Numbered from the stretch's first letter, positions 13,657 to 25,759 are shown. The stretch is DNA of 64,000 nucleotides from Haematococcus lacustris (GCA_030144725.1 JASKMD010000012.1:9402928-9466927), one strand, 5' to 3'. Notes: generated by a model not told the origin, from the letters alone. Numbers and translations: made by a program.

Positions 13657-15392
13657 CTGTGAGCCAGCCAGACATCACCACAACCATTGACCTGGTCCGT
13701 GGAGACGGAGTGATAGGCGCAACAGGCAGCAAGCTGTGAGCCACACACACATGGCTGCCACCTGCAGCCTGGGAGGGCCATGCTGCGTGTGGAGTCCATG
13801 CGGGGGCTACTATCGGCAGTTCCTGTTTCGACAGCCAAGGTGCCAGCCATGCAGCATGCATGACTGCATGACTGCCCCATGCCACATCTTTGCCTTGCTG
13901 CCCTGTGGCTCATCGTTGCCCCTGTTGTTGACCTTCTGCTGTCTGCCTCAAACAATACTGCTGGCACGGGCACAAGAGACCGAGGGATCAAGCATTGCCA
14001 ACATGGAATGTGGCGAAGTGTGCTATTAGACAGTAACTAACAGTATTAACAGTGGTGCAAACGAACATCCTACAACCCGCCACATATCCTCTGCAACACC
14101 TGAACCCTACAGCTACATGCTACACCAAAATAAAGGATGAGTTGTAATCAGACACAGGCTGCGAGCGCATCATTGTAAAGGCTACTGACAGTGTGCCTAA
14201 CCCCCATTTCAGCTCAGCCTGATGGTGTGTGTGCCTGTGCCAGAGCCCTAGCAGCTCAAAACCACACACATCCCCCTTGTGAGGGGTTCATTGTTTTGTT
14301 TTGTTTGGGTCGTACTTCTTGGTACGCTCAGTGGTCGACAGCACAGCGGCGAATGTCATTGTATCCTCTGGAATCATCGTATGCTGAGTGTGCCATTGCC
14401 TTTCAAAGCCGCAATGGGCACAGGCTCTGCACTAACTCGTACGTCCTCAACATCCAGGTGCCCCTGTGCCAATGCCTAGACTTACGTCGAAAGCCGTCTG
14501 CCGTCGCGTCAGCTTCTTCGCCGTCTTGCCCAGCTTGGCGAAGCTGAGACCTGGCATTTAGTCGATGTGGGTCCAACTTCTGCGTACAACGTATGTACGT
14601 AGGCACAGGAAGAAGCGGGTAGTACTGCTCGACAGGTTTGAGCTGGTGTGGAGCATACGCGGGAAACCAAGGGGTCGATGAGGCATGTCAATATCAGGCA
14701 TGTTGGCGCATGTAGGCGCAAACAAGTGGCGCCTGACAAGTGATCTACTAAGACACTTTGGGCATTGCTGTAGCGCCTTGTTAAAGAACAGACCCATAGT
14801 TGCGGCCTTGACTCTAGGACGGCGCATGAGTCATGGTCCATGATTAGGGAGCGTCTGATGTACGTACATGTACGTACATATACCTGTTACATATGCGGGA
14901 TGTAAGATGCTAGCGAGACCCGGGTTCGAGTTCTAGAGTAGAGGCATGTAACATAGATGAATTATGCATGGTCACAGAGCCGCCAATTAGTCGGCTCTGG
15001 CACCAATGCCGGAGTTGCAAGCATTACAGTCTAAAGGGGTTGGGCCCACACCTTCTAAGTGTCTAGGAAGCCCGGAATACTGTAAGATCTCATCATTAGT
15101 AAAAGGCAAACCAAACCTCACAGATCTTGCATGAAAAAAACACAAACCTATCATGTATCCTAGCTGAGTGTCTGGGCTGTTACACATGACAACTTCTCAA
15201 CATTGGCCGCTGTTATCAACGCTAGGAACATGACTAGTGGCGGGACTTCACACCTTAGCAGCGACTAAGCCAGCAGGCTGCAGGCATCGTCAATTGCCCT
15301 TGCCTCAAGCTTTGCAACGGTCTTGTGTTGCTGTTGGTGGTGCCGTCCACAACCAGCCAAGACCAGCTAACACGGGTTCGCATCGAAACATG
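13657..15392. other. Stretch between two minus-strand genes; no gene recognised
   Basis: No coding frame with recognisable homology or splice structure, although the missing 5' exon(s) of the membrane-protein gene should lie at the left side. It holds two pieces of a dispersed repeat (about 14098-14205 and 14628-14670), a short palindromic run of TGTACGTACA type near 14859-14880, and a box-B-like GGGTTCGAGTTC near 14923. The part from 14980 to 15190 is more AT-rich than its surroundings. Confidence 0.5.
14098..14670. repeat. Dispersed repeat, left copy in two pieces (flanks the Spinster-like gene)
   Basis: The block starting CCTGAACCCTACAG, through CTACACCAAAATAAAG to GGCTACTGACAGTGTGCCTA, also occurs at 21472-21570. 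The second block (GACAGGTTTGAGCTGGTGTG through CGCGGGAAACC) recurs at 21578-21617. In the right copy the two blocks are almost adjacent; here about 420 bases lie between them. This suggests one element in full-length and internally deleted forms. Confidence 0.65.
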
Positions 15393-18300
15393 TCACACCG
15401 CGACACGACTGCTCCTATCTTCCTCGTCATCGGCTAGCAGCGGCGCGCTGTCGCTACCACTGCCGCCGCTTTCCAATATCGGAAGTCGGAGTCGAAAGTC
15501 AGCGCTGGGGTTGGAGGCGCGCGCTGCAAGGCCAAATAGCGAGCCCGAAAAGAGCAGCAGCATCGTGACCAGGCTCATGCTGACCCGCCACTTCTCCGCC
15601 GCCGCGTCAGGCGGCAGCCCGCTAGAAAGCTTGCTTTGCAACAGGCCCAGCAGCGGCGGGGAAGGCACATCACCCAGCAAGTGGATGAGCACGGTGATGA
15701 GGGATGCGCCCAGCGCTCGCAACGGCTGTGGGACACTCCACATCTGCACCACTGCCACCGGCGCCTGCACGACAACGAGGCAGGAGCACAGCAGGAGCAC
15801 TTGCAACAGCGCCGTAACTCATCTCATCACCCGACCTCGCTCAGCCAACTGGAACACATCACACTCAATACCCAGGAACGCCCTTTTGACACAGTGTCGT
15901 AGCTGTTGGGCATGAGACAGCTGCAACCGGGGCTCTAATCCCACCTAGGACTCTTCATAACCGACCACAAGAGATGTTGCCCAACCCCTAGCATTCATCG
16001 TTAATCCTCATTATACCCACACCCTCCTTCCTCCCTCCACCCCCCACCCCTGCGCTGGCTCAACTCCTGAGGTCTTGGAAGGCCTGTGCTGTCCCCTGAC
16101 CCTGTCTGCATTGAACAGTGTGATATGCGCAAGTGCAGTATGGCATGCATTGACGATGGTGATGCTCTGTGCAGTGTGGGCAGGCTAAGCAGCCACACCA
16201 GGCTGACAGGAATAACAGTGTAAACCCACCATCACCACCACCACCACCCATCATCATCAACAGTGTGGGCCTAGCAGCGACTTACCTGCAGTGAGAAGAT
16301 AAGGAACTGGCCCACCCCAAACGCTGTCATGAAGGCGGGGAAGGAGTGCGTGGCTAGGAAGGCTGGCAGCAGCACCAGCAGGCCCAGCAGCACCGAGGCC
16401 ATGCAGATGAGGTTTGCATGGCGCATGGTGCCGCCGCTCCAGTCCAGCAGCACCCCGCCAGCCACTGAGCCCAACACGCCTGCAGCAGGGCAGGACGGGG
16501 GGCAGCAGCAGCTGTGGTCGTGAGGACCAGGGTACCCTTCAGCCTAGCATGCCTGATTGGCGGGCTGTGGACCTGCATGTGGTGGGACAGGAGGGCAGCT
16601 GCCCCTTGCACGATGGGTGGTGGCGTTGGCATGGGTGAGGCTGATGTCAGGGTGGGTGGTGGGTAGGTAGTGAAGTCAGGGTGGGTCAGGTCAGGATGGG
16701 TAGGTAGGTAGGTAGCCAGGTCAGGTCAAGTCGGGGGCGGCCTGAGAGGGAAGGCAGCAGGGGCAGGGGGTGGGCGGCAGTAGGTGTGGAGCAGCAGGTC
16801 TGTGGCCCAGTGGCCGCTGACCTGTGATGACGGTGACCCCGCCAAACACCAGGTCGGCCTGCTCCCCCTGACCCTCGGGGAAGAACAGGGCTCGCCCAGC
16901 CTGGGGGCCCCTGTAGCCAGGGGGGGCACACACCACGCCACCGCTCAGCAGCAGCGCTCACGGTCACTGCACCTGCTGCTAGTAACAGCGGACACATGAG
17001 TGACAACATGAGCGGCAGCAGCAGCACCAGCAGCAGCAGCAGCAGTAACATGGGGAGGCTGCTTGCACTGGATGCCTTGGCTTGAAGGGCCTGGACACCC
17101 TCCCATTCCCCCCCACACCCCCCAACCCCCCTACCCTGGCCTTTTGACCCCTGATCGTCAGCTACGTCAGGGCAGGACCCACCAATAGGCATACACGCCC
17201 ATCACCGCCACATACAGGGTGTAGCCCGCAGCCAGCAGCAGCCACACGGGCTGGCTGCCCACCATCTGCACGTCCCGCAAGAAGCTGCGCACGTGATGCA
17301 GCCACCGCCGCCCCACCGCATTCCCCACTGCCTTCCCCTCCCCCCACCCTGCCCCGCCCTGCACCCCAACGCCTTGCTGCTCCCTTGCCCCACCCACGCC
17401 CCCCGCCTGCCCCCCCAACCCCTCCCCGTCATCTCCCCTGCCTGCTGCTGCTGCTGCTGCTGCCTGGCTGTCCTCTAGCGCTCCATGACCCAGCTTGCCA
17501 GGCTGAGCCGGGCCAGGCAGGTCCTGAGTGCCTTGCAGGTGCAGGGGCTGGGCCGTAAGGGCGAAGGCGACAAAGGGCAGCATGGCCAGGCCCTCCAGGA
17601 GGAAGGTGGACCGCCAGCCCAGCGCAGGGGCTAGCAGCCCGCCGGCTATGTAGCCAAGAGCAAAGCCCACCGGGATGCAGAGGTAGAAGGCGGCAAACCA
17701 GCGGGCCTTCAACAGGGGAGGGGCGCGGTCGTCTGGAGGGCAGATGGCCAGGGGCAGGGGGGAGGCATGGGTGGAGGGGGGGCAGGGGGCAGGGGGCAGG
17801 GGAGGCGGGGGGGTGGGCAGGGGCAGGGGCAGGGTGGGCAGGGGCAGGCATACGAGGAACAGCACGAAGGACGAAGGAATGCTGGGCGTTGGCCTGCTGT
17901 ACATGGCCTCGCCAACTATCTGCGTAAGCCTCAAGCAAATCCCAGAACACATTCCAGTGGCTGGCTAGGTTTGAACCTGCGACCTCATCGTCCGGAGCTA
18001 TCACAACAACTCACCCGCCCATGGGGTTCAAGGGGGACTGGCCCCTGGCCTTGTGGGATGACAGGCCTATGCTTGCTCTGGGGGGAGCAGGAGGTAGGAC
18101 CCAGGCCTAAGGGGTAGGGGTTCACAGATAAATGCCTAAGTTGAGCCACCACGTTTCTCGTGTTATCTTGATTCTTCGCGCATCGCGTTCTTAGGTGCTT
18201 ACTAGGGTGGTTGTCGGGCCGCGTCATGTTTGCGCGTTGTGGGAGGAGAGATCTCAACACTGCCGGGACCGCCGGTTTTAACCTCATCCGGAGGCCCGGC

Positions 18301-21273
18301 CGCGACTACCAGGAGCGTTTCAGGAAGCTTACTCAACGCTCCTAGATACCTTGGTGGGTAACAAAGATGGTGCAGTCGGTGCGCTGTGTCAAATGTGCGG
18401 CTGTCCGGCGGTAGCGCTTGCCATGTTGGGCTGTCCGGCGGTAGCGCTTGCCATGTTCGCATGTAACAAAAAATGGCTTTCCCACTTGCAGAGCTCAGGC
18501 CCCGGCCCTTGCTCAGATGATCACCGCTTCTTCCACACGCGCTAGGAGGTCTACTAAAGCTTCTAACGGGGCACGCCACAGGGCTAGCATGCTTGCAGCC
18601 GCCGCTCGGGCCCTCTTCATGTACAAGAGGGGGGCTGCGCGCCCTTCTGTGCGTGCTGTGGCAAAACAGCATGGCGTCCCCCGCTCCACCCTCAACGACT
18701 TAGTCAACATGGGGGGTAGGGTTGCTACAAGGGGGAGACCGACAGCTTTGACTGAGGCAGAGGAGATGCAGCTGGTCAGCATTGTCAAGGGGCCCCTAGC
18801 GCAGGGTAGGGGGTAGGGGCCAGATTGGACCTCCTTGGAGCAGTGCAGTGGGCCTGCGAGGTCCGTGTGAGCAAGGGCCTGCCACACTTCGTCCCTAATG
18901 CAAGCCCAAGCAGCAAATGAAGCCATTGAATTAATCTAGTTTGAAACCCTACTAAACGAAGCCATTGAAGCATGCGTTTGCCAAGACGAGCCTTTACCCC
19001 CGCAACAAGGAGCAGCTGCTGGCAACTGCTAAAGCCTCCATCCAAGCTGGCAAGAGCATGGCGACACTAGCACCATGGAAGTGCCTAAGTGTGACCAACG
19101 ATATGTTGGATGCAGCTGTTAGTTGCTCAATGGAGGAGCAACCTCCGTTGTATCTCCGGGCAGTGGACCAGTAATACAACAGGCAGGAGCTCGAAGAGCA
19201 GGTTTCCATGAGGGCAGCTAAGTAAGGCGGAGGGGCTCACGTGTAGGGGGGGGGGCACATCGTGATGCTTCAACTTTCGACTCACAACACAGCTTTTATG
19301 TTGATTTTTGGTGCCAACAGGGCCTCAATCTCATAGTGATGACATGCCTGAAGTGGGGATAGCAAGTGTCTGTGAGAGTTGGCTGTGAAGGGGCTGGCTC
19401 AACTTAGGTTACTTTAGTTTGAGAACCCATATTTTTGGGTGAAACAACATGGGCACTGACGGGTTGTAGACTCAAAGCTCTACACGTTGGTATGAGTTGC
19501 TTGCCAAGCAGCCAACCCGTTGTGAGGCTACACTGTTTTCTGGAACCAAGTGGCTCAACTTAGGCATTTATCTGTGTAGGGGTAGGGGTAAGGGGGGCGC
19601 TGTGGGTGGTGCTGAGATCTGGAGCTGGGTGGTGGCGGAGGGTGGAGGCTGGGGGGAGGGGGAGAGGAGGGGAGGGCAAGGTGTGTGGGGAGGGGTAGGG
19701 GTAGGGGAGGGCAAACCAGAGGCTTAGGCAGAAGCAAGGAAGGTGCTAGTGGTAACAGAAAGGGTGCCGGTAGTAACAGAGATAGGTGGAGGGTGGTCAG
19801 GGGCCAGGGGAGGGAGGGGGGGGCAAGGCAGGTGCTGGGAGCGATACAGGAGCCCAGCAGGAGTAGGGGAGCCCAGCAGGTTCAGGTGATGTGGGCGGGC
19901 AGGTCACGAGTTAGATACCAGTGTCTGCGGTCCACGTCTCTCAGTGGGAGAGTAGGGCAGCAGGGGTAGGAGGGGAGAGGGCGGGGCAGCAGGGGCAGGT
20001 ACACTGGAACGGCTGCGGGAGGGGCGAGGGGCTGGGGACCTCACCAATGAAGGGCGCAGCCAAGGCAACGAAGGACGCCTCCCCCACGCCCACGAACGCG
20101 CGGCAGGTGATGAACAGGCCAAAGTTCGGCGCCGCGCTTGCTAGCATGCATGCAGCAGACCACACCGCCATGCCTATCCCCATCAGCCTGAACGCGCTGT
20201 ACTGCTTGCACACCTGCAATCAGGGTGACACGAGGAGCAGGGGCAGGGGCCTTGCCAGGGCCAGGGGCAGTAGCTGAGCAGAGCTGCTCTGGAAGCCCCC
20301 ACATGATGAGCCCACATGCGATGCAACCCCCACCCCAACCCCAACCCCAACAGGATGGTGTGAAGGGCCGCCCCCGCCCCCGCCCCCGCCCCCGGCCCCC
20401 GGCTACACCAGGTGCCACTTTGCCAGGCTGGCTGCTCTTGCTCCTGCCTCTGCTGCTGCCCCTGCTGCCCACCTCGGCAAATATGGGTGCGCTAATGAGC
20501 AGGCCGACCATGAAGGCCGCAGGCAGCAGGCCATCCTGGAAGTAGGTGAGCCCAAACTCCCCCTGCAGCCGCCCACCCCCACAGTGCCCGCAGCCCCTGA
20601 GGCAACATGCAGAGTCTGGGCCGTGGTCCACTGGACATGGCATAGCTCGCCCAACAGCAAGCTAGCACAGCCAACCCATAGCATGGGCAGTGCTCTGTCA
20701 GTTATGCTGCTCATGTCATGCATCACTGCTGCTGCTGCTGCTGCTGCTGCTGCTTCCCGCCCGTCGTGCAAGACCTCTGTGACAGCACTCCATCGTGCTG
20801 CAAGCATGTTGTTGCCCTGCCCGGCCTAGCCAGCCACATGCCTCCTGACAGCTGGCAGCTGTGCCTATGCCTGCCATCTCCTATTCCTCTGACTAGCTAT
20901 AGCTGGATGGAAGCAGGAACGGCTGCAGGAGGTGAGCTGTTGGGAACGCACCTGGATCCCGCTTCCCGGCGAGGTATCTGTGCGTGGGCTGCCGTTGACG
21001 CCGTTGCTCGCGATGAGGCCTGCACACGTGGCACAGGCGTAAGGCTCAAGGGTCGTCCACGAGGAGTCGAACCCTAGCTCGCGCGCAGCACCTCGCGCTG
21101 GGCGGTCTGCAGGGCATCGCTAGCTTCCGCGGGTCACCTCGATCCATGTAGACGAACAGATTGGTCGCACAGAATATGGCCAGGAGCCGGAGAGGGGTGT
21201 ACCATCGCGGCAAGGGATAGGCGGTCATCACGGCCGGAAATGCCCGTTTCAACGGCGCCCTCTGGTGCTGCAT
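15393..21273 (-). CDS. Spinster-like major facilitator superfamily transporter
   Basis: Complete 8-exon gene on the minus strand: 21138-21273, 20952-21019, 20473-20562, 20045-20213, 17183-17732, 16822-16910, 16286-16479, 15393-15764. All introns are GT-AG, all phases agree, and the sum is 555 codons plus TGA. The N-terminus has LFVYMDRG joined across the first intron to LIASNGVNGS, a Spinster signature. Next come helix-rich exons with CRAFVGVGEASF (MFS A-motif region) and ARWFAAFYLCIPVGFALGYI, then a Gly/Gln-rich cytoplasmic loop. The C-terminal half has YWGPQAGRALFF and LITVLIHLLGDVPSPPLLGL. Spinster family members move sphingolipids, lysophospholipids or sugars out of lysosomes or across the plasma membrane; the substrate here is unknown. 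I chose the ATG at 21273, although the one at 21228 is also possible. Intron 4 (17733-20044) is enlarged by a DNA transposon. Confidence 0.9.
17958..18010 (-). other. tRNA-like box B segment (possible SINE fragment)
   Basis: The minus strand reads GATGAGGTCGCAGGTTCAAA followed by CCTAGCC. GGTTCAAACC is a canonical pol III box B and the T-arm can pair. Upstream, GTGATAGCTCC could be a degenerate D arm and box A. No full tRNA cloverleaf is evident, so a tRNA-derived SINE fragment is the best reading. It sits in intron 4 of the transporter gene, next to the DNA transposon. Confidence 0.4.
18368..18460. repeat. Short tandem duplication of about 32 bp inside the transposon
   Basis: GGCTGTCCGGCGGTAGCGCT followed by TGCCATGTT occurs twice in succession. 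It lies between the left terminal repeat and the HTH frame. Confidence 0.7.
18517..18816 (+). pseudogene. Remnant transposase N-terminus with Psq/CENP-B-type helix-turn-helix
   Basis: Open frame of about 99 residues from the ATG at 18517. It contains SVRAVAKQHGVPRSTLNDLV, a typical helix-turn-helix of the Psq/pogo type, then GRPTALTEAEEMQLVSIV, the linker that normally leads into the DDE nuclease domain. The frame ends at a TAG and no DDE domain follows in any frame before the right terminal repeat. In the family this domain binds the transposon ends. The position inside the inverted repeats links it to that element. The small frame at 18965-19174 (FAKTSLYPRNKEQLLATAKA) may be another broken part. 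Confidence 0.6.
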
Positions 21274-21471
21274 GGGCAAAGTGTTGAGCCAGGAAGGGTA
21301 GGCAGGGAGGGGCACCCGTAGCAAACAAGGTGTGCCGGGGCATACATCTAAGATACGTCAGATCAGTAAGAGTAGCAGCAGCTTCCTAACATGTGCGCAG
21401 TTTCTGATTTTGTGACCTGAAGTGAGTATGTAAGTATGTAAGTAAGTAAGTGAGGTAGGCGTTCCCAACTC

Positions 21472-21620
21472 CTGAACCCTACAGCCCTCATGCTACACCA
21501 AAATAAAGCGTGAGTTGGATCGTACCGCATCTAGGCTAGGCTAAAGGCTACTGACAGTGTGCCTATTGCCCACTTCGACAGGTTTGGGCTGGTCTGGAGC
21601 AGACGCGGGAAACCGAGGTG
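21472..21620. repeat. Dispersed repeat, right copy (flanks the Spinster-like gene)
   Basis: Matches the two blocks at 14098-14205 and 14628-14670 in the same order and orientation, with only short sequence between them. It lies about 200 bases upstream of the transporter start codon, so it may overlap the promoter region shared with the divergent MYND gene. Confidence 0.65.
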
Positions 21621-21879
21621 TAGATTAGGACTTCAACGGTAAAAACTTGCAGCCATTGTGTGGTGATATAGCTGCGTGCCTTGTATACCTGACCAGCGCG
21701 ACCGGCCTCTTCAGGTGTCGAGACTCAGAGGTTCAGCTGATGACAAATCTGGCACGGAAGCGCGGTGTGGGTATGCAATTCGTACTCACTCGTAAAACCA
21801 CACCCATCTTGGACGGACCGCGTTTAGAATCACAAGGACAGAGAGTGCCGCAGGAGTTCAAAGCATCAGCCAGTACATT

Positions 21880-23613
21880 ATGACTGCACGCTTCGCGGAG
21901 GATGCGGATGCGTTGCCGGCCCGAGACGAGTGCCGTGAGTGGGCCGTGCCATTAGTGGGACTGGGGTGGCTCTAGCAGCGCTAAAGCAATGCGCATCTTC
22001 TCTCGCAGACAACTGCGGTGCCACGGCAGGACTCATGCGCTGCTCGCGTTGCCACTCCGCGCACTTCTGCTCGCTGGCCTGCCACAAGGTCCGCCGCACG
22101 CTGCGCGACCGATGCCCCAGCACCCCCTGCTGCACTCAGCGCAGAACCATGGCACTCCCAGGACCTCGAGCAACAGCTGGTTGCGCTTCTGGAGCCCAAA
22201 AGCAGCCGCGGCAGCACCAGTGCAAGCTGTACATATTTGTGCTGAAAGCTGGCCCCTGTTGCTGCTGCTGCTGCTGCTGCTGCTGTTGCTCCTCCTGCTG
22301 CTGCTGCTGCTGCTGCTGTCTACCCCCAGAGCTACTGGCCAGTGCACCGGCAACACTGCCGCAAGAACGAGTTTGCTGACGCTGTAGAAGCTCAGGAACC
22401 TCGCTTTGCCGCCTTCATGCGCAAACACAACAAGCTTGCAGTGCTGCGGGTGAGGCCTAGGTGGGGCAGCAGCAGATGAGGCAACCCAGGGCAGGCGGGC
22501 CATGCAGCTGCATGCTCGCAATCTGGAATCCACCCTCCCAATCACAGCCTCATGCAGCCGCCATGTTCAGCCCCATGCAGCTCCCCATGCAGCCCCCCAT
22601 GCAGCCCATGCAGCCCATGCAGACTTGTGACAAACACCCCCTCTATCATGAAAATAAACCTCCATGTGCTCCATGTGTGTTCACCAAGCCTGCCTGGCCC
22701 TGGTGGGGGGTGGGGTGCTGCATGCCTGACAGCTGCATGTCTTGCTTGCCCCCGGCCTCACTCTCCAATTGTTAGGTGAGCAGGGAGTCAGCCATGGGGC
22801 TGCCCCACCCTCCTGTTTCAGCCTATTGCCAAACGCCACCACAAGCACAAGCAGAGCAGAGCAGACCTGAAGCAGAGCTGGTCCCTGCCTGTCTGCCCTG
22901 GCAGGGGGGGACGCACCCCCTGCCCCCTGCCCCCTGCCCCTCCTGCCCACTTTCCCCTTGTCCAAAGGCCAGGCAGGCAGGCAAGCTGCCCACCCCTGCG
23001 GCCCAGCGCTTGCCCCCGGCGCCCTGCCCCCAGCCCCCTGAACCCTGCCCTGCCTTGCTTAGGACGAGGAGGTCGAGCGTCTAGAGCGGTGCGGTCAGGC
23101 TGTGTGCGCCAGGCGCAGCCGCCAGGAGGAGATGGACACCATGTACGGCTGCATGGAGCCCAAGCCTCAAGGTGCGGGAACAGGGGCAGAGAGGGCAGGG
23201 GCAGGGGCAGAGAGGGAAGGGGCAGGGACGGCAGGGGCAAGGACAGCAGGGGCAGGGATGGCAGGGGCAAAAGCAGAGGCACTACTTGTAAACCCTGGCA
23301 GCACACAGGCAATCCAGGCTGCCAGCCTCTCAATCTAAGCGGGGGTGTCTGGCTGTGACTGTAACAGAGGCCCCCTCAAAGTGTCAGCCAGGGACATGAC
23401 TGGCCTTCATATTGCGGTACAAGTGTGAACATCACTGACTCTTGTCAGGGGTGCAGCTGAGAAGCCTTGCCGTGAGGGCTCTGCAACCCCGGCGCTGTGA
23501 TGACTGCGAAATGATGCCGCCTGCCTGGCTGCAGCCCCCGCCTACTCCCACCAGGAGCTGCTGGCGGTGGAGGCGGCTCGCCAGCAGCAACAGGCCCAGG
23601 TCAGTGGGGGCAG

Positions 23614-23664
<51 letters not shown>

Positions 23665-25759
23665 TAGAGGTGCAGTAGTGGCGTCAGAAGCTGCTGCCTG
23701 CACCCCCTGACTGCCTGCCTGCCTGCCTGCCTGCCCCGCAGGTGGCCCTGCTCACCGACCAGGAGCGCGCCTGGATGGCCCTGCCGCCCCTGCCGCCTGG
23801 GCTGGGGCTGCAGCCCAGCAGCAGCCTGCGCTGGAGCCAGGACCTGACCCGGGTGGAGGTCACGGTGCGGCTGCCGCCACGCCTCCCCACACGCAAGGTC
23901 AGGCTCCGGGGCACCCTGGCTGGCCCAGCCTTGCCCCTGGCTAGTCAGGCAGACCCTGGCCTGGCCTCTCCTGGTCAGGGCTGGCTGGCAGTGCAGGAGG
24001 CAGGGCAGCCGGGTAGCGAGGGGTGACCCCTCCACCCCCTGTTCACTGGACCCCCTGTGGGCCCATTAGTTCCATACCCTACTGTTTGCACGGGTGCCCC
24101 TCAGTAGGCGGGGTGGCCGGGTGGCTCAGGGCAGCCAGGCTAGTGAGGCAGACCCCGGCCTGCTGTAGGGGTGCAATGGTTCTGGCTGTGTCAGTGTGAG
24201 AGCCTAGCCCTGAGAGCGGGAACTCTCCAGGTGGATGCTGTACCTCAAGAAATCTGTAGAGTGAGGTGCTTGAGTGGGTCAGGGTTAGAATAACAACAAA
24301 AGCAGCAGGAACACCACCTAACCCTGACCCTAACCCTAACCCTAACCCTGTAGGTTGAGGTGCTTGAGTGGTGGCGGCACTGCCACTGCCACAGGACTGA
24401 CTCAAGGCAGGGCTGGCTGCCTGGCACTGCTGGCGCTGCGCCCGGGGCTGAGCCTGGGGTCCAGGGCTGGGGCCAGACCTTCCCTCCGCTGCCTGGGTTC
24501 CGTGCAGGTGTCGGTGCAGCTGGCTGCAGCCAGCCTTCATATCATGTTTGGATCAAAGCTGTACCGGGGAGGGCTGCTATGCCACTGGGTGGACCCCCAG
24601 GGCTGCACCTGGTTTGCAGGTCAGGGCTACCCCACCCCACCCCACCCCACCCCACCCCACCCCACCCCACCCCACCCCACCCCACCCCACCCCACCCCAC
24701 CCCACCCCACCCCACCCCACCCCACCCCACCCCACCCCACCCCACCCCACCCCACCCCACCCCACCCCACCCCACCCCACCCCACCCCACCCCACCCCAC
24801 CCCACCCCACCCCACCCCACCCCACCCCACCCCACCCCACCCCACCCTGCCTGGCTCCTCGTGCAGAGGGAGGGTTGCTGCACATCTCCCTCTTAAAGCG
24901 CTGCCGGCGTGGTCGCTACTGGGCCCTGGACGAGGTGCCCGCCCCCACACACCCTGTCCTCCTCACCACATCCTCAAGAGGGGCTGTGCAGGGCCAGGAG
25001 CAAACCCTCACCCCACTGCTGCTGGAGGCAGGCTTGGGACAAAAGCCTGGGCTGCAGGGGCAGCAGCAAAACGACCATGACCTCCATGGGCAGGAGGTTC
25101 ATCAGCAGCAACACCACCTTCAGAAGCAGGAGGTGGAGGAGCAGCAGCAGCAGCAGCAGTGTGTGGCGCATGGTGGGCAGGACAGGTGTGGGCATGGTGA
25201 GGCTGCAGCGCAGCCTGGGACCCGGAGTCAGTCAGGTGCAGTCAGTGCGAAGAAGGCTGCTGGTGTAGACATGGAGGATGAGGAGGCGCAGGATGTACGG
25301 AGGAGGCAGCAGGACCAGAGGCGGCTACCCAGCTCACTGCTCAAAACAGCCAGCTGTGCGCCTGATGCTTGCCATGACCAGCAGCAGCAGCAGCAGCAGC
25401 AGCAGGAGGGAGAGGAGGGGGAGGAGCAGCAACTCCAGGGGGCTGGCACCAGGGGGAATGCAGTGGGATCCCAGCATGAGTTGGAAGAGCAGCAGCAGCA
25501 GCATGAGTGGAGGAGAGGGCGAGATCGGGGAGATGGGCAGCAGGGCGGCATGGCGTGGCCGCTGCCGCATGCTATGCAGGAGGTTGGCAGCAGGGGCAGT
25601 GTGACGCAGGGCGGCGTGCACCAGGGGCCGCGCAGCCTAAGGGTTGGCACCGCAGCTGACACCTACTGGTGCTGCTTGTTCAGGGACGACCCTGCTCAGC
25701 TGCCACCCACCCCTCCTACTACATACTACCTGCTGCCAGTGGACTCAGACGACGTCTGA
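21880..25759 (+). CDS. MYND zinc-finger and CS (p23-like) domain protein with Gln-rich tail
   Basis: Eight exons, all GT-AG with matching phases: 21880-21934, 22009-22088, 22330-22449, 23063-23171, 23535-23599, 23742-23897, 24508-24619, 24867-25759; 529 residues. The MYND finger is rebuilt across three exons: C18, C21, C30, C33, C39, C43, H51, C55, with the usual W48. A charged helix follows (EAQEPRFAAFMRKHNKLAVL). Residues about 174-255 form a CS fold (RWSQDLTRVEVTVRLP, GGLLHISLLKR, RYWALDE), as in HSP90 co-chaperones such as p23 and NudC. The last exon then runs open for over 270 codons, rich in Gln and acidic residues, and ends YYLLPVDSDDV. MYND domains bind proline-rich peptides and CS domains contact HSP90, so a chaperone adaptor role is a reasonable inference. 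No substrate is visible. The tail could include an unrecognised intron. Confidence 0.85.
22259..22318. repeat. (CTG)n run in intron 2 of the MYND gene
   Basis: About 20 near-perfect CTG units between the exons at 22009-22088 and 22330-22449. Confidence 0.8.
23614..23663. repeat. (CAG)n run in intron 5 of the MYND gene
   Basis: About 17 uninterrupted CAG units just after the donor at 23600. They would encode poly-Gln or poly-Ala only if the intron were retained. Confidence 0.8.
24312..24352. repeat. Short interstitial telomere-like array (CCCTAA)n
   Basis: About four to five copies of CCCTAA with CCCTGA edges, in intron 6 of the MYND gene. Similar short TTAGGG runs occur at about 7676-7690 and 28724-28745. 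Confidence 0.7.
24631..24845. repeat. (CCCCA)n pentanucleotide satellite in intron 7 of the MYND gene
   Basis: About 43 perfect units of CCCCA between the donor at 24620 and the acceptor at 24866. The minus strand is (TGGGG)n and could form quadruplexes. Confidence 0.9.

Larger units (their letters stand above)
18123..19576. mobile_element. DNA transposon with 27-bp terminal inverted repeats, inside an intron
   Basis: The left end 18123-18149 begins CACAGATAAATGCCTAAG; the right end 19550-19576 is its exact reverse complement over 27 bp. TAGGGGT stands just outside both ends (18115-18121 and 19577-19583, with one extra T at the left), which fits a target-site duplication of about 7 bp. The interior carries a helix-turn-helix frame and a second small open frame (18965-19174). 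At 1454 bp it is too short for a full DDE transposase gene, so it is probably a deleted, non-autonomous copy. Confidence 0.75.
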
